64,000 nucleotides of DNA from Aralia elata (lineage: Eukaryota; Streptophyta; Magnoliopsida; Apiales; Araliaceae). The position numbers and the translations under genes were made by a program. Below the pieces are notes generated by a model, which searched no databases, was not told where the DNA came from, and was given only the letters and a program-made list of their open reading frames with translations. The first letter of the stretch is position 1. Every line of letters begins with the position of its first letter. Where the stretch lies: contig JAVJAP010000034.1 of assembly GCA_034770075.1 (NCBI GenBank), positions 868,001 to 932,000 of the forward strand. The letters run 5' to 3'. Shown here one piece after another: positions 21,687-33,409 of the stretch.

Positions 21687-23586
21687 TGATAAGTATAAAA
21701 TTTGTTATGTTTTTATCTCTTAATATCTAGTCTTTTATACTTATTTGGCACCTAAATGTACTCACTATTTTTATATTTTGATTTAGGTTGCAAATGGAGC
21801 CATTAAATGAAAATTGTGTTATTGCCACACTTTTGGATTGTTTTGAAATTCGTCTGTCTGCTTGAGGCTCAATTTTATACTTGATCAGTCCTTATTCTCT
21901 CAAAACTCAAAGAAGGAAAATTGTAAATCTATTTCTTAGCTTTCTGGATCATCTTGAAACGCCTAAATCGAAGCTCGGATGAGAGAGTTATGACAATTTT
22001 ACCAACATGCGTCAAAGTTGAAAATTTCAGGAAATTAAGCTTTTGGACAGATTGACCTTTGGGGCTTCGGTTGAGATTTGAATTGTGTTAAAGTTCCCAA
22101 ATGAAAATGTGGTCTTCTTGAAGTTTTTAGTAGACTTCTCAAGCTTTCTAGAATGGTATGGTGAGCAAAAATCCGAGTTCATTTGGGCCTCTAAATATTG
22201 CTTTTTATACAGCTGATCCGAATCCCGCGTGGAATGGATTTCTGTTCGGACCAGTTGTAGTATTTGGGCCATAACTTGAGCTTCCCAACTCCAAATCAGG
22301 TGATTCAAAAGCCCAAATTCATTAGAAAACTCCAGGGCTACAACTTTTCGTCTTTGCTCAAGTCCAAATTCGGCAGTCTACTAATTCAAAATCAACTTGC
22401 AAGCTGCTGATCAGTTTTGGTGTCAGATTTTGACTTCTTATGAGGAGCACGTTTTTGGGTTTTTGATTGCATTAGATGGCTGATTCACATGACCCAAATT
22501 AGTTGTTGGATCTTGAAATCTTGTACACTTGAGTGCCTATAAATAGCAAGTGAAGCTAGGCTTGTATTTTGCTAATTCACAAACTAATACACACTATCTT
22601 CTTCATCTTCTTCATCTTCTTCATCTTCTTCATCTTCTCCAAATTCTAGTGTAATTAGTAGGGAAAGAGGATCACCTCCATAGTGAGGTTGTTGTCCTCA
22701 CCCCTTTTATAAATTAGTAGGGAAAGAGGATCACCTCCATAGTGAGGTTGTTGTCCTCACCCCTTTAATAATTCAAGAAAATATTAATTGGACTTAATAT
22801 GTTAGGCTAGTTCCTTTACTCAGTTCGAAGGGGATGTTGAACCTTGTTTACAGGTAATGGTTTGATTAAGTATAAGCTATTTATTCCTTCTTACATGAAG
22901 TTCATTATTGATAATCTATTTTAACTTTTGAATGATATTTATTCCAATTGGTTTAATGTGATCGATTAAGTCAATTTGATTAATTTCATCTGCTAGATTA
23001 AAGGACAGTATTACGTGTAATTGATATTGTTCCTAATCACAAGTAGTAATTAGTGATACATGATTGTGGTCAAGCTTTTGAGTATTGCTATGATTATCGG
23101 AAGACAAGTTAAATAATCCGAACTTGTGTGATTGTTGCTTGGATTAGTCTAATTCCCTAGTTCTTAATACAACTATTATATTAAATCTAGAGAGCTTGTT
23201 CTAGGTTGTATAATGGTTAGAATCTTGTGAAGAGTTTGTTTCATTAAGTGATAATCTGAGGGGAGTTTCGGGTAGTAGAGCTTGTTGCTACCTAGGGCTA
23301 TTAATTTCATTGAAGGATAAATATTTCTTTACTTAATTATTCTATTGTTGTAAAAAGGTGATACTGAACCGGAAGAACTGAAATCTTTAATTAATTGGTT
23401 ATTCTTATCACTTTAAATTTTGTTCTTAATAATTAGTGAAATCAAATTATAAACCCCCCCTCTTTTGGTAAACAAAGAATAATTTTAGACTAATCACTCT
23501 CTGTGGGATCGACTCTTACTTGCACCACTACATTATTATCTTTCACAAGTAAGATTTTATTTTTGGTTGCTTGCGACAGCACACCA
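21687..23586 (+). mobile_element. Athila-type LTR 2, shared between internal copies 1 and 2
   Basis: It starts TGATAAGTA right after the PPT of copy 1 and ends CACACCA before a PBS that leads into copy 2. It therefore serves as 3' LTR of copy 1 and 5' LTR of copy 2. It is 1,900 bp and nearly identical to LTR 1. Its TATA box is at 22538-22546. Confidence 0.9.
22538..22546 (+). promoter_or_regulatory. TATA box of Athila LTR 2
   Basis: TATAAATAG in the same context as in LTR 1. Confidence 0.7.
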
Positions 23587-23591
23587 AATTT

Positions 23592-23609
23592 TGGCGCCGT
23601 TGCCGGGGA
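23592..23609 (+). other. Athila primer binding site, copy 2
   Basis: TGGCGCCGTTGCCGGGGA, identical to 14983-15000 and downstream of LTR 2. Confidence 0.85.
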
Positions 23610-23704
23610 GTGATTTTAGTTTATTTTTCTTTGTTATCATTATTTTTATCTTTATTTATTATTTTTTTTTGTACTCAGGTAATTTGAATTTCCTTTGATT
23701 GTTT

Positions 23705-25162
23705 ATGTCCAAAACTCGATCTACTAATCAAGGTGATTTAAAGTGTGATCCAGAAATAGAGAGAACCATTCGTAGATTAAGGAAAGTAGTTCGGAATAAT
23801 TGTGAAGAGAAGGACACCATGGAAGAAACCCGAACTTTGAAGGAGCTTGCGGCCCCTGCTTTGAATCAACAACCTTTATGCATAACCTTCCCTAATCTAG
23901 ATGTTAATACTCATTTTGAATTAAAATCTGGACTAATACATCTTTTACCTACTTTTCATGGTTTGGCAGGTGAAGACCCTCACAAACATTTGAAGGAATT
24001 TCATGTGGTATGCACAAGTATGAAGCCTACCGGAGTAACCGAAGAACAAATCAAGTTAAGAGCCTTTCCATTTTCTCTAAAAGATTTGGCTAAGGATTGG
24101 CTTTACTATTTACCCTCCGGAAGTATCACAAAATGGGAAGAGATGAAAAGATTATTCTTAGAAAAATATTTCCCCGCTTCAAAAGCAGCCAACATTCGAA
24201 AAGAAATTTGTGGTGTGAGGCAGAATAATGGAGAAACCCTATACGAGTATTGGGAACGTTTTAAGAAACTATGTGCAAGTTGCCCCCATCATCAAATTAG
24301 TGATCAACTCCTCATCCAATACTACTATGAAGGTCTTTTATCTACAGATAGGAGCATGATTGATGCTGCTAGTGGAGGAGCTCTGGTGGACAAAACTCCC
24401 GAGGCTGCAAGAAATCTCATTGCAAATATGGCAGCTAATTCTCAACAATTTGGCAGTCGACTTGATTTCTCACCTAGGAATGTGAATGAGGTAAAAGTTT
24501 CTGCTATTGAACAACAAATTGCAAGTCTAACTTCTCTTGTTCGTCAAATGGCTACAGGAAACATGCCAGCAGCAAAAGCTTGTGGTATTTGTTTGTTAAC
24601 AAATCACAATACAGATGCATGCCCAACACTGCAAGAGGATGATAATATGCAACAGGCAAATGCAGTGGGGAATTATCAAGGACAACCTCAGAGAAAATAT
24701 GATCCTTACTCTAACACTTACAATTCCGGATGGAGAGATCATCCCAATTTGAGCTATGGAGGTACTAGGCCACCAGTGCAAGGTGTTTCCCCAAATGGGC
24801 AGCAAAGTTTTCAACCAGCTCAACCACAGTACCAACCTAGACAAGCTGCTCCTGTTAATTCTGGAACATCTCTTGAGGACATGTTCAAGGCATTCATGAA
24901 TCAAACACAACAATTCCAGCAAGAGACAAGGACTTCCATCCACAATCTAGAAAATCAGATGAGTCAACTTGCTACGACAGTTGGTCGATTGGACTCTCAA
25001 AGTTCAGGGAAGCTACCTTCTCAAACTATTGTCAATCCGAGAGAGAATGCATGTGCCATAACTTTGACGAGTGGAAAACAATTGGAAGCACCAAAAGTTA
25101 CTTGTGAACTTGAGGAAGATAAGGCTAAGGAGGATGCAGAAAATATCAAAGGTAAAACCTAA
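23705..25162 (+). pseudogene. Athila gag, internal copy 2
   Basis: This is the same protein as copy 1 but open through the gag core and the Q/P-rich tail; ATG at 23705. An extra A (four at 25140-25143 against three in copy 1) shifts the frame near its end and gives a TAA at 25160-25162. The following PR/RT part is open in the next frame. The two copies therefore carry complementary single-base breaks. Whether they are real or sequence errors cannot be told from the sequence. Confidence 0.9.
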
Positions 25163-26828
25163 CACTCATGTTCAGCTAAAGACTAATCCTTTACCTTTTC
25201 CTCCCAGGAATCCTAAAACTTCAAAAAAGGATGAGCAAGAAAAAGAAATTCTAGAAACTTTCAGGAAGGTAGAGGTGAATATTCCTTTACTAGATGCAAT
25301 TAAGCAAGTACCCAGGTATGCAAAATTTTTGAAAGAATTATGCACTAACAAAAGAAAATTAAAAAATGATGAAAGAGTCATTGTTGGTGAGAATGTATCA
25401 GCAGTCCTTCAAAGAAAAATGCCCCCTAAATGTAAAGATCCAGGCATGTTTACAATTCCATGTAGAATAGGTAATACCAGATTTGAGAAAGCTATGCTAG
25501 ATTTAGGAGCTTCAATTAATGTCATGCCATTATCTATTTTTGCTTCTTTAAATCTCGGTCCTTTGAAACAAACTGGTGTTATTATTCAATTGGCTGATCG
25601 TACTAACACTTACCCCCAAGGGGTAATTGAAGATGTCTTGGTGCAGGTGAATGAACTAATCTTTCCTGCAGATTTTTACGTAGTGGATATGGATGATGAT
25701 AAATCCCCAAATCCTGCACATATACTTTTAGGGAGGCCATTTTTGAAAACAGCAAGAACTATGATTGATGTGCACAATGGAACCTTAACCATGGAGTTTG
25801 ATGGTTCAAAGATACAATTCAACATATATGAGGCCATGAGGTATCCTAGTGATATTCACCCTGTTTTTGCTATTGATGTACTTGACTCTTTAGTGCAGAA
25901 GTCTTTTGAACAAACACAAAGGGAAAGTTTGGAGGTCTCTATCACTAACAGTCTGGAATTAGATAAAGAAGAAGAGATTGAGCAGAATCAGGACTTGAAA
26001 GAGACTGTAGCTGCATTACATTCTTTACCTAAAACCTCAGCTAAATATGCAGTTTATTCTATTCAATTGCCCAGTTCTCATCAAAAGTTATTACCATCTG
26101 TTGTGCAGGCCCCAACCTTAGAACTGAAACCATTACCTGCACACTTGAAGTATGCATTCTTAGGGAAGAATGAGACGCTACCAGTGATTATCGCTAACAA
26201 TCTAACCAAAGTACACGAAGATAAACTGCTCAGAGTCCTAAGGGACCATATAACAGTCTTTGGTTGGACTATAGCAGATATCAAAGGTATCAGTCCTGCT
26301 ACGTGCATGCATAGAATCCTTTTAGAAGATGGAGCCAAGCCCACTAGAGATGCACAAAGAAGACTTAATCCACCCATGATGGAGGTAGTGAAGAAGGAGG
26401 TGCTGAAATTACTTGATGCAGGTATAATTTATCCCATCTCAAACAGTCAATGGGTAAGTCCAGTACAGGTAGTACCAAAGAAATCTGGAATCACAGTCAT
26501 CAAAAACGATGATAATGAGTTGGTGCCTACACGTATGCAGACAGGATGGAGAGTTTGTATTGATTACAGGAAGTTAAATGCTGTAACTAGAAAGGATCAC
26601 TTTCCTCTTCCTTTTATTGATCAAATGTTGGAAAGATTAGCTGGGCATGCTTATTACTGTTTTCTAGATGGTTTTTCAGGTTATAACCAAATTGTGATTG
26701 CACCCGAAGACCAAGAAAAGACCACATTCACATGTCCTTTTGGTACATTTGCGTATCGTAGAATGTCCTTTGGGCTATGTAATGCACCAGGTACCTTCCA
26801 ACGATGTATGGTAAGCATTTTTTTCTGA
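25163..26828 (+). pseudogene. Athila protease and RT (N-terminal part), copy 2
   Basis: The PR and RT motifs are those of copy 1, with a few substitutions (for example DGSKIQF for DGKKIQF, and NAPGTFQ for NAPSTFQ). The frame is open from about 25080, overlapping the gag end, and reaches TGA at 26826-26828. That stop follows the same seven-T run (26818-26824) as in copy 1. Confidence 0.9.
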
Positions 26829-26856
26829 TTTTCTTGAAAACTGCATTGAAGTATTT

Positions 26857-27699
26857 ATGGATGACTTCACAATACATGGTGATTCTTTAGATGTATGCCT
26901 CGATAATCTGACTCGTGTGCTAGATAGATGCTTAGAAACTAATCTTGTTCTTAATTGGGAAAACTGTCACTTTATGGTGGAACAAGGTATAGTACTTGAC
27001 CATGTGGTTTCAGCTAAAGGATTAGAAGTGGATAAAGCTAAGATAGAAATTGTTACTGCTCTGCCTTACCCCGTCAGTGTGCGGGAGATTCGTTCTTTCC
27101 TTGGTTATGCAGGTTTCTATCGTAGATTTATCAAGGACTTCTCAAAAATAGCTTTGCCATTGTGTAAGTTGCTACAAAAGGATGTGGAATTCCAATTTAA
27201 TGACGAGTGCAAGGAGGCGTTTGACAAATTAAAGAAGCTATTGACCTCGGCACCAGTGATACAACCACCAAATTGGAAGTTTCCATTTGAGATCATGTGT
27301 GATGCAAGCAACTATGCAGTAGGAGCTGTCTTAGGCCAAAGGGTTGACAAAGTTGTCCATGCCATTTACTATGCTTCTAGGACTCTAAATGCTGCTCAGA
27401 TTAATTACACTACAACTGAAAAAGAACTCTTATCTGTTGTATTTGCTTTAGACAAGTTTAGATCATATTTGCTTGGTACTAAAGTTGTAGTTTATTGTGA
27501 CCATGCTGCTCTCAGGTATTTGCTAACCAAGAAGGAATCCAAACCAAGAATCATTAGATGGATTCTATTGCTACAAGAATTTGACTTGGAGATCAAGGAT
27601 AAGAAAGGAGCGGACAACTTGGTGGCGGATCACTTGAGCAGGCTGATTAAGAATGAAGAGGCACTACCATTGCACGATTCTTTTCCAGATGAGCATTCT
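26857..27699 (+). pseudogene. Athila RT C-terminus and RNase H, copy 2, truncated before integrase
   Basis: It starts at FMDD and covers RNase H as far as LSRLIKNEEALPLHDSFPDE. It then breaks off inside GATGAGCATT at 27697-27699 and runs directly into copia A sequence (CTTAGATAAAGGTG). Integrase, the 3' non-coding region and a third LTR are missing. The break is a deletion joining the Athila array to copia, with about 2 bp (TT) of shared sequence at the joint. Confidence 0.85.
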
Positions 27700-29087
27700 T
27701 AGATAAAGGTGTTTATCATTGAAGGAGCTAGTGGGAGGGTAATAGATCTTGAAGGAGTTCAAGAACCACAAAGCACTTTAAGTCGAACCGAGGAACCTGT
27801 AGATAGACCTATTGTACAACAACCGAATCATAAATCTGGAAGAGTGCCAAAGATACCTGGGAGGTATGGATTCATCATAGAGGATGATAATGAGGTACGC
27901 ATCATAGAGGATGATGATCCAGTTATATACGATGAGGCTATGAGTAGAAGACACTCAGAGAAATGGCAGATGGCCATGAAATCCGAAATGAACTCTATAT
28001 ATGAGAACCAAGTATAGACTCTGGTTACTCCACAAAAGGGCATAGTGCCTAGAGTGTGAATATGGGTCTTTAAGAGAAAGACTGAGGCAAATGGCAAGGT
28101 GGAGACCTATAAGACCAGACCTATTTAAAAGGTTTTTTAAGTCAAGGAGTTGACTGTGATAAAACCTTATTACCGGGTAATGCTCAAGTTCATTTGGATT
28201 TTGCTTGTGATTGTAGCTTGTTACGAAATCTGGCAAAATGGATGTGGAGATGCCCTTCCTCAATGAAGACTTGAGGAGAATGTATGTATGATACAGCCAG
28301 AGGAATTTGTTTCAAAGGTTGAAGCAAATCGTGTTTTAAGCTACAATGATCCATTGATGGATTGAAGCAAGCTTCTCAAAGATAGAACATTCGTTTTGAT
28401 GAGACAATCAAAAGAGTTTGATTTTATCAAAAAGGAGAATGAACCTAGTGTGTACAAAAGGGTTAGTGGGAGCATTGTGACATTCCTAGTATTATATGTT
28501 GATATACTACTGATAAGGAATAACGCACCAATGCTACAATCAGTAAAGATAAAATTGTCTAAACATTCCTTCATGAATGACTTGGGAAGAGCATCCTATA
28601 AATTGGGGATATAAATCTATATAGATAGATTTAAAAGAATGTTCGGCTTGACCCAAGGAACATATATTCATTTGATGCTAAACAGACTGACCAAAATGAT
28701 AACAAATCCACTTTAAGGTAAATCGTTACCTTGAAAGGTGGTGCAGTGAATTGAAAAGTTCCAAACAGCAAAGAGTTGCTGGTTTAGTGACAAAGACAAA
28801 GTATATAGTTATAAATGAAGCTGCAAGTTTGATTGTTTGGACGAAAAGTTCATTACAGAACTATGAATAGTTCTTAAGTCTCATCTTGGATTCAAACAAG
28901 TGTTGCGGCACTTTCATTTGATTAGTGGAATCATTGAAAGAGGAAAAGTCACTATAGAGATAGTGGACACTCGAGAACAACATTACATATCCATCTACTG
29001 AAGCTTTATCCAATAGCAGGATGATCGTCACTTAGAGAAGAAGGGTATTAGATACCATGGCGATTGGCTTTAGTGCAAGTGGGAGAT
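27700..29087 (+). pseudogene. Copia copy A, right part: RT/RNase H remnants
   Basis: This is collinear with copy B from 36904. The linker before RT is readable (27709-28014, ending EKWQMAMKSEMNSIYENQ), then a TAG replaces the expected tryptophan. The RT catalytic region at 28396-28614 reads LYVDILLI, with one aspartate of the usual YVDD missing. About 275 bp present in B (37888-38163) are deleted between two GCTAAA repeats. A purine tract (GCAAGTGGGAGAT) ends at 29087, just before the LTR. Compared with B, about 360 bp before 27700 are also missing. Confidence 0.8.
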
Positions 29088-29913
29088 TGAAAGTAGTATG
29101 CACACAAGCCAATCATATTTGATATGATGTAGCATATACTTTATAATCTTATTCGTTTGTTAAAGGCATTTTACTTTATCTACATCGTGCTGTTATATTA
29201 AATGTGATAAACCCATAGTTTTGAGCAATGCTTTTAGAATCATGATGGTGATCATGCTAATGAGATCTAAATTCTAGATAGCTCATTAACTAAAATCGTT
29301 CCTAATCGTTGGATTACTAAAAAGGGGATTAGTGAATCCGGATAGATTAGTACATACGTTGCTTGCTCTTATGAAGAGGATGATTGATCTCATAATCATT
29401 TGTGTGGAGACACTAAAGCAAGTATGTAGGTGCTTATTAGATAATAAGTTCACTGAACGTGGCTCGCTAAGGAATACCTAATGGAGTTTTACTCGCCTGT
29501 CAATAGAAATTCCTCTAGTGATAGTAGTACAAGTTATCCTTGGACTTGAGATCATCATAGTATCTTGTGTGTGATGAGTTATACTTTGACATATCCCTTA
29601 AGACATTTAGGGTGTATGAAAGGGTATGATTGGGTATAATAAGTTATACATAGAGATAGGTGAATGATCAACACAGAATCTACCACTTCTAGTAAAAGGA
29701 GAGAATGTCCTATGTGTTTCGATAAATGACGACTCAGAAGTCTTTGGCCAAAGCAGAATGAAATTAGAAAGGAGTTTCTAATTTGTATTACCAGAGTTGT
29801 TCATTTGAGAATCGAAATACATATAATTAAATAAAATAAGACTTGACAGTAATTCCATGTCTTATATTTAATTGGGACAATTGTATGGTAAAAGGATTGA
29901 ATTGTATGGTAAC

Positions 29914-32107
29914 TGTCGACGCCGGGAGGATCGTTTCTGTGGTAATTGTTACCCTTTCCAATTTTAGCCTTTTATTAGATGATTTTTGGAAAAGGTCGGC
30001 ATAAATGTCGACGGGGTTTTGAAAGATCGTCTTTTGTGATGAGCCAATTGACTAGAGTCGCCAGTTGGTATATTTGAAATGGATGTACCAACTCATCCGA
30101 GTTTTCGTTTTCGTAAATCGCTGGCTCATGTGTGACTCTGAATTAATTGGTCTGCAAACCGAGATTCATAGAGTTCGGGGGCTTGCTTAAGCGAGGGGAA
30201 GGTGTTAGGCACCCCCCGACTTCCGTAAAATACGGTTACCGCAATCTTGATGCTTTTCCTATCCTTTAATTCTTAAAATGTGTGTGAGCGCGCGTGTGTG
30301 CTTATGTGAATGTTGTGGTGAGTTTGCATGAAGAAACCATTTGGTTTTTTATGAAAAGTCGTGTTTTATTTTGAGAATGCTTTAGAATGTCTTTCGGCCT
30401 GTACGAGAAAGCCTTATTATTATTATGAGAAAGGTTTGATTTTAATTGTCAAAAGCCATGAGATTTTTATTAGGTGTCGTTTTGGCAAAACAAGAGTTTT
30501 TTAAACCTTCGTCAAAATAGGAATCGGGACCTATACGTTGCTTTCATAAATAAAATGACGGGCCACTTCTAGGATCTCTTTAACCCTATGCACAACAGTT
30601 TGATGAAAACGTCATTTATTTTGTATAAAACCATTTTTGTGATGTTTGAAAACGATTTTTTCTTTTACCTTCTCGCTTAAATAGGAATCGACATTCATTG
30701 GCACTTCCAATTTTAAGCCTCGTGGTGCTAATAACCTAATTTGATTGATTTTATGAAAATCTTCATCGTTTAGCTTTGAAATCAATTTTTGTGTCGTAAA
30801 TCAAATCAAGCATTAAAATGCATTGGGGCTATTCATGGGCATGTAAGCCATCAAAATAACCCCAAACGCCCACAACCACATATTTCACTATTACGGGGCC
30901 TTAAACCGGATTTTCAACTTGATATCGTCTTTAAGGCCCGACAATTACAATTTACAATAAAAGGTACATCACCCCTCATACATACACCAAAAAATGTCCA
31001 TCATCGGATTTGGACCACGGGGTCGCGTTCCTAGGCTCACATCCGAAATTTCTACACACCCACAAAATGGATACTACACAAAAATAAACAACACCGGGTT
31101 GCCTAACACACCACAATATCCTAAAATAGCAATATAAATACACTACGCATAATACATTACCATAACGACAAAGAATCACCAAATGGATATTATCGGACCA
31201 TTAGAGAAGAATTTCGTTCCGTTGGAACCCTCACTAATAGTCATTAATCCTTGGATCCTCAATAATATACAAGAAAAACTACATTTAATATAGCCCGAAT
31301 GACAACAAGTTTAACAAAATGATATAACAAAAATTCTATAAAAAGGGGCTCTTCACCTTGCAAATGACACCACGATGCGTATAAACTCGTATATTAATTA
31401 GAGTAGAAAATATATGTGATACAATCTAAGAAAAGGGGTATAAATCCTCACTTTTTTCTCTCTTTTCTCTCCTCTTCCGCTGCTGTTTCTTCCCTTTTTT
31501 CTTTTCCAAAAAAACTTCCTATATCCTCTCGCCTTCTTCTGAAAAAAATGAAGAATTGCATTGATAAAGGCTGCCAGAGGCAGCCGCAGATTGATCCGCG
31601 GCTGGCCGCAGATTGATCTGTGGCTAGCCTCGGTTTCTCCGCGCCCGTTGCGCACTTCAGTCTTCCCATTATTGACCACAGATCAATCCGCGGCTGGCTG
31701 GGCTGATTTTCTCGTTCGTACTGCACCTCGATTCTTGTGTCGTACTGTTGGTTTTCGCTGAAAGGCTGGTATTTTGCAGTTCAGGAACCGCTGGGAAACG
31801 TGCCATGTCATTCAGGAATGCTCGTTTCGAATGGCTGCGACATGACATAAGATTCGCATTTGGAGCTTGATTTCCAAGGGCGCTGCCCCCCGATCCCCAC
31901 TAGCTCACCGGCGAGCAGGTAAGCGTATTGGCCATTAGTCGATTCCTGATATCCGTTCGTTGTCGTGTCGGCTTTGATCGCAAGTCGTTGTGGTGGCTTT
32001 GAGTGTTCGTACTTATGTCCACCTTTCGTTCTCGTAGGCTGGGTTAATTGACGATTTAGCCCTCCTGTCAGGGTTAGTATACGAAGTGCAAAATTTAGGT
32101 GTCTACA
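29914..32107 (-). mobile_element. Solo LTR of a Tat/Ogre-type element
   Basis: On the minus strand it starts TGTAGACACC and ends CGGCGTCGACA, like the LTRs at 40319-42402 and 55882-57966. It is flanked by perfect GTAAC repeats (29909-29913 and 32108-32112), and no internal sequence is attached. It is clearly diverged from the full-length element's LTRs but keeps the same inverted-repeat modules (31580-31625 and 31676-31697). It interrupts copia LTR 1. Confidence 0.9.
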
Positions 32108-32648
32108 GTAACTATTCACTGAAAGGTTCTTTTGTGATTAATGTTGAAATCTATATTATCTGAAAAGTCGTTGATCGTTAAGGGGGCTTACCCTTATTGT
32201 AGAATAAATATTATTTATTTAAATGAATTAAATAGTTTAATTTATTTATTTAAATAAAATTAGAATTGTTCTAATTGATTTATTCACAACCGGTTTAATA
32301 TGGAGAACCTAAAGGGTCACACCGCAAAAGAAAAATATTTATTTAAGAAGTAAATGACATAATCGTAATAATAAGTTAAGTTTATTTAATTTAATCTATG
32401 GAGATAGAATAAATTAAATAGCTTAATATTTATTATTTAATATTTTAGAAATATTAAATATAAATTAATAAGAGGAGTCTTATTATTATTATTACTATTA
32501 TTATTATTTAATTCCTAAAAGGGTTTGTGAATTAATTAATAAAAGTACTCTCATAAATCCCTAATTGGATTAGGAGTTTAATTAATTAAAGGAGTTTAAT
32601 TAAAATAAAAACCCTAATCCTAAATAGTTTAGGAGGGTTCCCTATATC

Positions 32649-32657
32649 TATAAATAA
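32649..32657 (+). promoter_or_regulatory. TATA box of copia LTR 1
   Basis: TATAAATAA in CTATATCTATAAATAAGAGG. The same motif is at 39928-39936 in LTR 2. Confidence 0.6.
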
Positions 32658-33093
32658 GAGGAGTCTTATCATGATTTGGGGTTAGATAGTTACACACTCT
32701 TCCATAAGAATTAGAAAGAGAGAGAGTACTTGTAATTTTATAGAGATAGAAACTAGGGTTTTGCCAACACGTATCTTCTTGAACAACTATTATTCCTTGG
32801 TGGATCACCTCTAGAGGCTAAACACTTGGGTGGCTAACATTGATCAAAGGAAGGAATTTAATCGGTGGAATTCAAGGAGAACGCGAAGGAATTGGAGGTG
32901 AACTTGTACCTGAGGAAGCTTTGATTCACGAGGGTATAATTCTATACCTCTATCTCTTTCGTTTAATTGATAATTGATCACAAGGATGATCATGGTGATG
33001 GATTGTATGAAAAATTTTAAAATCCGTTTTATTGCGCTTCCGCACTATTTATGTAATTTGAGTGCATGTTCGCGCTATATACAAGCCTAACAG

Positions 33094-33106
33094 TGGTATC
33101 AGAGCC
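33094..33106 (+). other. Copia primer binding site (initiator tRNA-Met type)
   Basis: TGGTATCAGAGCC, one base after the LTR end CTAACA, is the standard site of plant copia elements. The stretch from here to 35147 is a 2-kb leader without a gene. It holds the repeats listed next and, at 34271-34298, a TTGGTTCACT/AGTGAACCAA hairpin. Confidence 0.85.
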
Positions 33107-33209
33107 TAACCTTGTGCTAATTATCGATTATTATGATTCCATGTATGTATGGGTATGCGATTGAATCGATTTTTTGGGCAACGGAAAAAATTTTGAAGTC
33201 TGCTACGCA

Positions 33210-33327
33210 GCGCGGCTGCGCCGTTTCCAGTTCATTCTGGAGCGTGGCCGCGCCCAGACCCAGAAATCGTTTCTGGGGGTGCAGCGCGGCCGTGCCGCTC
33301 CTAGTTCATTTTGGAGCGCGGCCGTGC
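33210..33327. repeat. GC-rich inverted-repeat cluster in the copia leader
   Basis: Four near-palindromes of the type GCGCGGCCGCGC lie at 33210-33221, 33242-33253, 33284-33295 and 33316-33327, each with one or two transitions. A perfect CCAGAAA-TCG-TTTCTGG lies at 33260-33276. TTCATT.TGGAGCG recurs, so the cluster also has a longer repeat of about 74 bp. Confidence 0.8.
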
Positions 33328-33409
33328 CGGTCTGCAGATTTTGAAAATTTTTTATTTTGATTTTATTTATTTTCAATTAATATAAAATGTTTATTTTGAA
33401 TTGGAATAT

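Larger units (their letters stand above)
29088..33092 (+). mobile_element. Copia LTR 1, shared by internal copies A and B (interrupted)
   Basis: It starts TGAAAGTAGTATGC after the purine tract of A and ends AAGCCTAACA before the PBS of B. Without the inserted solo LTR and one target copy it is about 1,806 bp, against about 1,808 bp for copia LTR 2. It therefore serves as both the 3' LTR of A and the 5' LTR of B. A TATA box (CTATAAATAAGAGG) lies at 32649-32657. The exact left end is less certain than the right. Confidence 0.75.
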
